IMG/VR virus record: IMGVR_UViG_3300014501_000016
Location: 1 to 64,000 of that record
Origin: a virus
Reading direction: 5' to 3' (one strand)
DNA: 64,000 nucleotides
Below, piece after piece: positions 49,068 to 55,520 of the stretch; the first letter of the stretch is position 1, and the number at the start of each line of letters is the position of its first letter. The notes under the pieces were generated by a model. It searched no databases. It was not told the DNA's origin and saw nothing but the letters and a program-made list of their open reading frames with translations. A program made the translations under genes and the position numbers.

Positions 49068-49970
49068 ATGAGCACCGGAGCACCGCTAAACCTGACCCTG
49101 GTACCGGACGGCACCGTTGGCTGGGGCAATGCCGAACGCGCGGACTTTACCGCGCTTAATACCGCGATTGCAGCACTCCAAGCAGGTGGCTCGACGGGTC
49201 CGGCTGGGGCTGCAGGAGCTGCGGGCGCAGTCGGTATCATCTGGGCGGGCCCGTGGGGGGCTGGCACGCCTTATGTGGCCACGGACGCGGTCTCGTTCAA
49301 TGGCTCGAGCTATCTCGCGGTGGCACCCAGTACCGGAGTGCAGCCGGACACGCATCCGTCCACTTGGGCAATCCTGGCACTGGCCGGGGCAACGGGACCG
49401 ACCGGGCTACAGGGTCCGGTTGGTCCACCTGGCAGTGGCGGCGGAAGCACGGTCACTTTCCCGGTGACGGTCGCGGAAGGTGGAACGGGAGCCGTCACCG
49501 CACCCTTGGCACGGACTGCGCTTGGAGCGGCTGCGAGCGGGGTCAACAGCGATATCACATCGCTGTTGGGCATTCCCGGCGTGGTTTTCTCAGCCGACTT
49601 CTTATCGTTCACTCTGGGCTCCGTAACCTTCAGCATGAGCCATGCCGGATTCAGCGTGGTCGGCGGGATCACGTGCGGAAATTTGCTCACATCTGGGATC
49701 ATAGGGACGGGTGTTATCAACTCGGCTGTCCCTAATTCTGAGATCCTCATCGGCAGTTATGGCGGTGATGCTGGCTGGCTGCATGCGAACAATGGCCTGG
49801 TGATCTCCGGTTCGCCACCGGTTGTTCTGTCGGGACAATTGGGCATCAGCGGTAACACATCCAGCACCTGCTCGGCGGGGGGCGGCCAGACTGTCCCGGC
49901 GACGATATTGACCTGTATTCCGGTCAACGTCGGCGGCGTGGCTGGCAAAATTTTAGTCTTCGCCCCCTAG
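49068..49970 (+). CDS. collagen-like tail fibre protein
   Basis: 300 residues, no signal peptide. NLTLVPDGTVGWGNAERADF is followed by a Gly-X-Y stretch (GSTGPAGAAGAAGAVG). Then comes a carbohydrate-binding-like module shared with the 37540 protein (WAGPWGAGTPYVATDAVSFN, PSTWAILALAG), a second collagen-like run and a beta-rich tip with TVAEGGTGAVTAPLARTALG typical of fibre ends. Last late rightward gene; GAAAGGA upstream. Confidence 0.82.
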   Translation: MSTGAPLNLTLVPDGTVGWGNAERADFTALNTAIAALQAGGSTGPAGAAGAAGAVGIIWAGPWGAGTPYVATDAVSFNGSSYLAVAPSTGVQPDTHPSTWAILALAGATGPTGLQGPVGPPGSGGGSTVTFPVTVAEGGTGAVTAPLARTALGAAASGVNSDITSLLGIPGVVFSADFLSFTLGSVTFSMSHAGFSVVGGITCGNLLTSGIIGTGVINSAVPNSEILIGSYGGDAGWLHANNGLVISGSPPVVLSGQLGISGNTSSTCSAGGGQTVPATILTCIPVNVGGVAGKILVFAP

Positions 49971-49983
49971 CGGCAGTTACGGA

Positions 49984-50217
49984 TTAGGCCTGGGCAAACT
50001 CCTTATCTTGCGCTTTGCTCGTGGCATCCTTGCGCGCGGATTCGTAACCTTCATCGCCCAGTTTCATCTGCGTGTCCGACTTCGGCTTGTCTGCGAGATC
50101 CGGCTGGGTCGTGTCAAATCGCACATACACATTCTTTTTGTTGTATGGGTACAGCCAGTCCCACACTTTGCGATTGCCCGGGATGTAAGCGACGAACGCG
50201 AGTGCCAACTCGGGCAA
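49984..50217 (-). CDS. hypothetical early protein
   Basis: 77 residues: MPELALAFVAYIPGNRKVWD, WLYPYNKKNVYVRFD and a Lys/Asp-rich tail. Last gene of the leftward early operon, converging with the fibre gene. Unknown. Confidence 0.6.
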   Translation of the reverse strand: MPELALAFVAYIPGNRKVWDWLYPYNKKNVYVRFDTTQPDLADKPKSDTQMKLGDEGYESARKDATSKAQDKEFAQA

Positions 50218-50229
50218 TTCCTCGTCCTC

Positions 50230-50577
50230 TTAGTCGGTCTCCTCGCGCTCCAGTTTGAAATCCTTCAACGAAACAGAGAAGAGTGTTTGCGCCGCATGCT
50301 GGATGTCCTCGGTTGTGTGGAGGTAAAGAGACATCTCACTCAACTGCACGGCGAACTTTATCGCCGATTCCTGGCTCTCTTCTTTGGCCATGTGCTCATA
50401 GCCTTCCGCCAGCCATGCGGGAATTCCCGTAAGCTTGCCATCGTTGAGCGGCATCGAAAAAGGGACCTTGATTCTGTTAATGTCGCGGCGGTCGGTTAGC
50501 AGAGAAATGGTTTCGACGCGCAACTGCTTACGCACGCCTGGGAAGAAAGTATTCTCGAGAAAATTGCCTTCGGTCAC
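50230..50577 (-). CDS. hypothetical early protein
   Basis: 115 residues: GVRKQLRVETISLLTDRRDI, NRIKVPFSMPLNDGKLTGIP and AIKFAVQLSEMSLYLHTTED. Ends in an acidic KLEREETD. A compact alpha/beta protein without known family. GAAAGGAA upstream of its ATG. Confidence 0.62.
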   Translation of the reverse strand: MTEGNFLENTFFPGVRKQLRVETISLLTDRRDINRIKVPFSMPLNDGKLTGIPAWLAEGYEHMAKEESQESAIKFAVQLSEMSLYLHTTEDIQHAAQTLFSVSLKDFKLEREETD

Positions 50578-50618
50578 AGGATTCCTTTCGGGGTTAAAGA
50601 TTCGTGGGCGTGCTAGGA

Positions 50619-51068
50619 CTACCAGGTAATATCGTCGTCTGTTGCCGCGACTGCAGCGACCGGTTCGTCCTCCTCTTCATCCTCCCCGGGCAGTTGCTCG
50701 CCGCCGAGCGGCAACTGTTTGCATCCCGCGAGCGACACGATCTTGATAACCTCGTCCTGCTTCTCTTCCAGCAACGCGATGGCAGTCTCGCGATCACACG
50801 GGTTCAACGCATACACCGACGACACGCCGACCAAACGTGTCCGTCCCGGTTGCGCACCCAGGCGGATAGTCGTTCCGGCCGGCGCGAGTGTATCGCCTAT
50901 CCACCTGTCTCGCTTCAGTGTCTGCTCGCGCTCAGATAAATCGGGCACGTCGATTTTGAACATGCATGCGGTGCCGTAATATTGCGTGGTGACGAAGCCG
51001 ACTTCCTTCTGGTGGCCCATCAGTTCAACTACCGCCCAGCTTTCCAAGTGATTCTGTGCCGCTTCCAT
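50619..51068 (-). CDS. hypothetical early protein with acidic tail
   Basis: 149 residues from ATG 51068 with a very strong AAGGAGGAG site. WAVVELMGHQKEVGFVTTQY, GTACMFKIDVPDLSEREQTL, TRLVGVSSVYALNPCDRETA and a Glu/Asp-rich C-terminal tail. Similar-looking phage proteins occur near early operons, without known function. Confidence 0.65.
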   Translation of the reverse strand: MEAAQNHLESWAVVELMGHQKEVGFVTTQYYGTACMFKIDVPDLSEREQTLKRDRWIGDTLAPAGTTIRLGAQPGRTRLVGVSSVYALNPCDRETAIALLEEKQDEVIKIVSLAGCKQLPLGGEQLPGEDEEEDEPVAAVAATDDDITW

Positions 51069-51097
51069 TCCACTCCTCCTTAAAAACTGTTCCCGGT

Positions 51098-51718
51098 TTA
51101 CCTTGCTCCGCCCAGCCCAAACCATTCAATCTTCTGGTAAGTAAGGGCATAGACCACAGCCAACCCAGCCGGAGAAAAGTCCACACCATTCGTGTACTCA
51201 GGGTAGGAGCCATCAGGATTGATCGGATAAGTCAGCAGGTTGGGGATTAAGCCGGCCAGATTGTCTTCGTACAGCGCCACGTTCACATAGTAATTATCGT
51301 AAGCTGTTGACTCAGGCAGGAAGAATACCAACGAAGTGACGCCGGCCTTTTCTAGCTGATCGCACATGTCGGCTATATTTGCCACGGTGGGCTCGGCTTG
51401 CTCGCTCTGTGGATCTTCGATGAGATCATATGCGCCGGTCAGAATGGGCACAATGTTGGGGCGCTGGGCAATCACCGCGGGGACCTCAGCCAGCAACTGG
51501 GTCGATGTCTGGCCCTGAGCGCAGGTGGTGCATGACCACATCGGATTGCTGACATAATCCACCAGGCCGATTATTTGATCGTCTCCAAGGAAGGCGACTG
51601 TGGGCGTGGTGGTTGTGGCTCGCTCCGGGTGCGAGATGTTGGGGTGGACGCCGGACTGCTGATAGTTGGAGCATCCGGTGAGGCAGCATGTAAGTAAGCA
51701 CATCAAAAACTTTCGCAT
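51098..51718 (-). CDS. lipoprotein, degenerate SGNH/GDSL hydrolase-like
   Basis: 206 residues. A lipoprotein signal with lipobox LTGC (Cys16): KFLMCLLTCCLTGCSN. The mature part follows SGNH-fold order: TVAFLGDDQIIGL where a GDSI block is expected, NIVPILTGAYDLIEDP in the place of the Asn-Asp block, and GVDFSPAGLAVVYALTY in place of the Asp-x-x-His block. The nucleophile Ser and the His appear replaced, so it is probably a non-catalytic outer-membrane lipoprotein. It could block superinfection; inference only. Confidence 0.68.
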   Translation of the reverse strand: MRKFLMCLLTCCLTGCSNYQQSGVHPNISHPERATTTTPTVAFLGDDQIIGLVDYVSNPMWSCTTCAQGQTSTQLLAEVPAVIAQRPNIVPILTGAYDLIEDPQSEQAEPTVANIADMCDQLEKAGVTSLVFFLPESTAYDNYYVNVALYEDNLAGLIPNLLTYPINPDGSYPEYTNGVDFSPAGLAVVYALTYQKIEWFGLGGAR

Positions 51719-51748
51719 GTCATTTTCCTGTCAGATAACGGGGCCCCA

Positions 51749-52264
51749 TTAGAACGGCTCGTCGCTCGTCACAAGCGAAGGTTGCTGTGCTTTGATCTTC
51801 TTGTTCTTGTGTGACTGTTGCGCGACTCTCATTCCGCTGAGCCCATATCGCAAGCGCTTCAATAGATCCGCTGCGTCCGACTCAGATAACTCCAGCAACA
51901 TTGCGCGAAACAGCCGGTAGCCCTTCCCAGTCATGGCGCCCTTCAATTCATTGCAATCGGAGCAACAGAAAACCAGATTGCTTATCTCGTTGTCGCCTCC
52001 CTTTTTCAGTGGAATGTCGTGGTCGAGAGTCATCGAAATCACGTCCAGTGGCGCCGAACAATACGGGCAAAGGAACGCGTTGCAGCCAATCTCCGTCAGT
52101 AGCCAGCTCGCGAACACGTCCGACGAATACGACGGTAATTGTGCTCCTGGCCACATGATGCGCCCCCTTCTTGGTCCCGATTGCCAATAAGTCGGCTGAC
52201 TGCGGCGTTTCATGTCTGAGTACAGTTTCTGGGCGCGCTCGCGAACTTGTTTCGGTTCGATCAT
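51749..52264 (-). CDS. HNH endonuclease
   Basis: 171 residues from ATG 52264. CPYCSAPLDVISMTLDHDIP, LKKGGDNEISNLVFCCSDCN and ELKGAMT form a zinc-bound HNH core (CxxC, DH, N, CxxC). The basic flanks (MKRRSQ, SHKNKKIKAQ) suit DNA binding. Located in the early operon, so a replication/recombination nuclease or homing-type enzyme is possible. Confidence 0.85.
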   Translation of the reverse strand: MIEPKQVRERAQKLYSDMKRRSQPTYWQSGPRRGRIMWPGAQLPSYSSDVFASWLLTEIGCNAFLCPYCSAPLDVISMTLDHDIPLKKGGDNEISNLVFCCSDCNELKGAMTGKGYRLFRAMLLELSESDAADLLKRLRYGLSGMRVAQQSHKNKKIKAQQPSLVTSDEPF

Positions 52265-52266
52265 GC

Positions 52267-52461
52267 CTAGACTTGCACCCCGCGCTCCCGCAGTTGCTGT
52301 TTCGCTATGGCATTGATGGCCACGATCCATGCGTCGCCTTCACGATTTCTTGGAAGGATCTTCATGACCAGATCCACCAGTTGCCACGCGATAATCATCC
52401 GGATCTCGTCGCCGATTTCCTTCAGACTCTGCTTCAGCGGCTTATTCTCTGGCGTGCTCAT
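52267..52461 (-). CDS. small hypothetical early protein
   Basis: 64 residues: STPENKPLKQSLKEIGDEIR, then MIIAWQLVDLVMKILPRNRE. Amphipathic helices. ATGA-coupled to the J-domain gene and two bases before the HNH start. Unknown. Confidence 0.6.
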   Translation of the reverse strand: MSTPENKPLKQSLKEIGDEIRMIIAWQLVDLVMKILPRNREGDAWIVAINAIAKQQLRERGVQV

Positions 52462-53045
52462 GCGGTCACCAGTGCTTTCTGCGACGCAATTGCCTCATCG
52501 CGAGCTACGTTCAAGCGGCTCATAGCCTGATGCAATCCGCCAGTGTCCGGATGCGCGGTCCTGATTCGCGTGCGATACTGCGCTTCGATGATCTCTCGCG
52601 ACGCATCCGGACGGCATTCGAGCACGTCCCACCAGTTTTCGCCAGCCGCGAGCGCCTTGAATCCCGCGAATTGTTGCTCGACCGAACCCACTCCCCACCG
52701 CTGCATTCCGCGCATGGCTTCCAGGTGTTTGGCGACCGCCCAGAAGTTATGTTCGACGCGGTCCCATCGATCACAAGGGAGGCAGTATGGTTTTGCGTTG
52801 AGTTGGAAGTAAACAGCGGCCGCCGGATCGGCCATGCGACCCGGATCAGAATATGGGTTGCCGTCCGCCTTCAGTGGAATGTTGCTGGAGATAACCGGTA
52901 ATTTGGCGCCCAGAAGATTGAGTTGTCTCCGGATCTCTTTGACGCATTCGGCCACCGTGTGCTCACTAAACTGCGGCTGGCCTCTCCGGGTTACGCGGGG
53001 GACTCCACTTGGCCACGACAATGGAAATGCTTGCGAACTGCTCAT
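52458..53045 (-). CDS. J-domain (DnaJ-like) protein
   Basis: 195 residues. The N-terminal half (FPLSWPSGVPRVTRRGQPQF, CVKEIRRQLNLLGAKLPVIS) is of a type seen in phage J-proteins. The C-terminal J domain is NWWDVLECRPDASREIIEAQ, YRTRIRTAHPDTGG and SRLNVARDEAI, with an intact HPD. It would recruit host DnaK, probably to remodel replication complexes as lambda P/DnaJ do. Confidence 0.82.
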   Translation of the reverse strand: MSSSQAFPLSWPSGVPRVTRRGQPQFSEHTVAECVKEIRRQLNLLGAKLPVISSNIPLKADGNPYSDPGRMADPAAAVYFQLNAKPYCLPCDRWDRVEHNFWAVAKHLEAMRGMQRWGVGSVEQQFAGFKALAAGENWWDVLECRPDASREIIEAQYRTRIRTAHPDTGGLHQAMSRLNVARDEAIASQKALVTA

Positions 53046-53194
53046 TTACCCGCCTTCGCGTACTTGGCCGATCGCTGCATCAGCTCGTCGACCAACCACT
53101 TTTGCGCAATCGTGAGCGCGTCATACTTCGCCTTGAATAACGCCTTCGATCGCGCATCACGTAGAACCTGGGTCATGGTCTGGCGATCGCTCAT
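53042..53194 (-). CDS. small hypothetical early protein
   Basis: 50 residues: MSDRQTMTQVLRDARSKALF, then KYDALTIAQKWLVDELMQRS, ending KYAKAGK. It overlaps both neighbours by ATGA. Basic and helical; unknown. Confidence 0.6.
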   Translation of the reverse strand: MSDRQTMTQVLRDARSKALFKAKYDALTIAQKWLVDELMQRSAKYAKAGK

Positions 53195-53469
53195 TCCAAT
53201 CCCCACCCACAAGTGCATTTTTGCGAATTAGAGCCAAACGAACCTTTGCAAAACATGGCTTGTTGCCCCTTCGCGCGCGTAGCGCAATTGGGGCAGGCTT
53301 TGCGCTCCCGTTCCAAGCAAAACGGCCCGTCACAATACCAACAAATTGAACAGTGGTAGCAGTCGCTTCCAATTGGGCACCAATGGCGATGACGAACCGG
53401 GGCCAAAGATATCCACCATTGAATTAATCCGAGCAGTCGTCTTTTCATTTGCGGCTCATTTACTCGCAC
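53191..53469 (-). CDS. Cys-rich zinc-ribbon-like protein
   Basis: 92 residues from GTG 53469, or 85 from ATG 53448. Multiple Cys pairs (CYHCSICWYC, CLERERKACPNC, CKGSFGSNSQKCTC) suggest two or three zinc knuckles. ATGA-coupled downstream. Possibly nucleic-acid binding; no family recognised. Confidence 0.6.
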   Translation of the reverse strand: MRVNEPQMKRRLLGLIQWWISLAPVRHRHWCPIGSDCYHCSICWYCDGPFCLERERKACPNCATRAKGQQAMFCKGSFGSNSQKCTCGWGLE

Positions 53470-53660
53470 ACCTCAAGCGCTTTGTATGCGCGAACCATCC
53501 GCACCACGTCCCCGCTCGCGATTGCTGTCTCACCCTCGGCGATATCTCGCTGGATCATCCACTTGCCGAACGCGCCCGCTGGACCAATGGCATCGTAATG
53601 CGTGATCAATTCCCGGCACCGGTTGCACTGCGCCTGTATTCCCTCGATGATGTTGGTCAC
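53460..53660 (-). CDS. small hypothetical early protein
   Basis: 66 residues: MTNIIEGIQAQCNRCRELIT, then GKWMIQRDIAEGETAIASGD and MVRAYKALEVCE. A CxxC and helical body. ATGA overlap with the downstream neighbour's region. Unknown. Confidence 0.6.
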   Translation of the reverse strand: MTNIIEGIQAQCNRCRELITHYDAIGPAGAFGKWMIQRDIAEGETAIASGDVVRMVRAYKALEVCE

Positions 53661-53836
53661 GCCTTCGCCTCCATCACCAATTGCAGGAGCTCGGCAGGTG
53701 TAGTCTCTGTGTCCGTGAGCACATCGACCGAAACCTCGATGGCGTTCGGCATCCGCATGTAATCGGCCAAGAACGACTGGAGGGCCATTTGCTGAGAACG
53801 TGTTAGAGGAACCAGCACGGTGCTCTGATCGATCAC
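53657..53836 (-). CDS. small hypothetical early protein
   Basis: 59 residues from GTG 53836, the start that overlaps the upstream stop (GTGA). VIDQSTVLVPLTRSQQMALQ, FLADYMRMPNAIEVSVDVLT, TPAELLQLVMEAKA. Unknown function. Confidence 0.58.
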   Translation of the reverse strand: MIDQSTVLVPLTRSQQMALQSFLADYMRMPNAIEVSVDVLTDTETTPAELLQLVMEAKA

Positions 53837-54321
53837 GCTTTCACCTCTAAAGCCCGTTTCGCCAACTCGCGCCTGATCCTGCACTGACACTTTTCCATGA
53901 ACCGACGCATGCCCGGTTGCTGCACCATGACCATGCCGACTATGGGCGACTCTTTGCATTCGTCACAGCCCAGCTTCGGTAATTGCGCCTGAACCTTTGC
54001 CTGTTCCTTCTTCGCCATGGCCTCACACTCTTCCGCTACTTGGTCGGGCTGGGGGAAAAATTTCTGGCCCGGACGAATGCGCAGATCCGCCAACACGTCC
54101 CTCACTTGGCGCAGCCCGTATTTGATCGCCAACCTCTCGAAGTCGTGCATCATCCCCTTGATCGACTCCGACAAATCCTGGTGTGGATACCTCGGCACCA
54201 TCTGTCGCAAAAGGGTCGCCAGGATCGCCCCATCCTTTTCGTTTAGCTTCCTCGTCAAGGACTGCGTAGGCGTCGTTAACGCGTTTTCGTGCCGGAGAGC
54301 TATTGTTTCCAGTTTTTCCAT
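53833..54321 (-). CDS. early protein, possible replication accessory
   Basis: 162 residues from ATG 54321; ATG 54327 is also possible. LNEKDGAILATLLRQMVPRY, SIKGMMHDFERLAIKYGLRQ, VRDVLADLRIRPGQKFFPQP, then GCDECKE and EKCQCRIRRELAKRALEV. CxxC/CxC suggests zinc. It lies right after the replisome organiser, where a helicase loader is common, but no AAA+ motif is present. Its first 299 bases overlap the upstream gene in another frame. Confidence 0.65.
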   Translation of the reverse strand: MEKLETIALRHENALTTPTQSLTRKLNEKDGAILATLLRQMVPRYPHQDLSESIKGMMHDFERLAIKYGLRQVRDVLADLRIRPGQKFFPQPDQVAEECEAMAKKEQAKVQAQLPKLGCDECKESPIVGMVMVQQPGMRRFMEKCQCRIRRELAKRALEVKA

Positions 54322-55093
54322 TGCCATCTCCGTTTCTTGCCCATTCGGAATCGTCGTCGAAATACCGTTCTGCGTTGAACCACGTGGCCGGGTGCGGCCG
54401 ATAGTCCGGTCCAGCGGGTTTATCGCCGGCTTCCGAAACCGCGTACTCGGTCGCCCGCTTCCAAAGCCATCTGCGCGCAATGGTCGGACTCATGGCCGGT
54501 TTCGATAGGCTTCCATTCGCCAGGCGGTTCACCGCGGAACGTATCGCCCTCATTGCAGCACCGCGACCAACCTTGCGCGGGTAAGCGGCATAGATTTTTT
54601 CTTCCTGCTCGGCGACCGGAATCTCTCGCGTAGTTGTTTCTTTATTTAGATCTTCTTTAGGGATAGAGTTCTTTTCATATTCAGTTTCAGTACAAGGCGT
54701 TTCATTTACTGTTACATCTTCGTTTGTTTCGGCTCCGCCGCCCTGGCGGGCGCGAAATCTCTTTACTCTCTCGCGAGTAGCAACTCTTTCGCAATGTTCG
54801 GAATACATGCGTCTATTAACTAGGGCGCCAGACTCAGATCGTGACGCAACGCCCTTCGTTACCAGCGCCGTTACGGCCTTTTTAGCCTCTTTTGGATCAC
54901 CGCCTACAGCCCTCGCAATTTCGTCATCTGTCCACGCAACCCCGTTTGTTTCAAGCGCTCCCTTAAATTCAGCCTCGTACATCAGGCACAAAATACGAAT
55001 CCACACGCCGACCTCACTGTGCGTGCATCGACGCACATCTGGGTCACGAGCGAAGTCGCCCCAGTAGAAGAGGGATGCGGGCACCTTACCCAC
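54023..55093 (-). CDS. phage replisome organiser-type protein
   Basis: 356 residues from GTG 55093. The N-terminal winged-helix-like domain (VPASLFYWGDFARDPDVRRC, HSEVGVWIRILCLMYEAEFK, DDEIARAVGGDPKEAKKAVT) is followed by a charged linker. A conserved C-terminal domain follows (IYAAYPRKVGRGAAMRAIRS, YRPHPATWFNAERYFDDDSE). Such proteins bind the phage origin and bring in helicase loader. The last ~100 residues lie over the next gene in another frame and look low-complexity, so the natural end may once have been near residue 255. Confidence 0.8.
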   Translation of the reverse strand: MGKVPASLFYWGDFARDPDVRRCTHSEVGVWIRILCLMYEAEFKGALETNGVAWTDDEIARAVGGDPKEAKKAVTALVTKGVASRSESGALVNRRMYSEHCERVATRERVKRFRARQGGGAETNEDVTVNETPCTETEYEKNSIPKEDLNKETTTREIPVAEQEEKIYAAYPRKVGRGAAMRAIRSAVNRLANGSLSKPAMSPTIARRWLWKRATEYAVSEAGDKPAGPDYRPHPATWFNAERYFDDDSEWARNGDGNGKTGNNSSPARKRVNDAYAVLDEEAKRKGWGDPGDPFATDGAEVSTPGFVGVDQGDDARLREVGDQIRAAPSEGRVGGSAHSSGPEIFPPARPSSGRV

Positions 55094-55520
55094 GCTTCAC
55101 CAGCCCGACTACCCGAGCTTCCTCGCCAGGTACAGATAAAACTCGCTCGAGGATGCGAACCCACTTTTCAAGGCCGCCGACAAATAAGTGCAGGCATAGT
55201 TCACAAAGAGCACTCCGGCAGTTCCAGTGCGGCTGTCCGCAGTATTCGCAACGGGACTCCTTTGGCGCCCGGATCGCGGATCGCCCAAAGGTCTCAATCT
55301 CGTGGCAGCGGGCGCACAGGGACTCTAAATCTTCCAGCGCCTCGCTTCCCAGATTCGCATAGGTCTTATGGTGGATATGAAGATCTTGGCCGTAAGCAAT
55401 TTCAACCAACCAACGAGGCATCGAGCATCGAACACATTCATCATGTACCGCCAAAACCTCCTGCCGTTTCTCTTGCCAGTGATCGCTCGCCAGATATTCC
55501 GCATACTCTGTTTTGGTCAC
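55086..55520 (-). CDS. HNH endonuclease
   Basis: 144 residues. SDHWQEKRQEVLAVHDECVR, CSMPRWLVEIAYGQDLHIHH and KTYANLGSEALEDLESLCAR-CHEIE give an HNH core of the type that starts with an 'YLxSxxW' helix. A second Cys cluster follows (CEYCGQPHWNCRSALCELC). It sits between the helicase-methyltransferase and the replisome organiser, overlapping both. Confidence 0.85.
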   Translation of the reverse strand: MTKTEYAEYLASDHWQEKRQEVLAVHDECVRCSMPRWLVEIAYGQDLHIHHKTYANLGSEALEDLESLCARCHEIETFGRSAIRAPKESRCEYCGQPHWNCRSALCELCLHLFVGGLEKWVRILERVLSVPGEEARVVGLVKRG

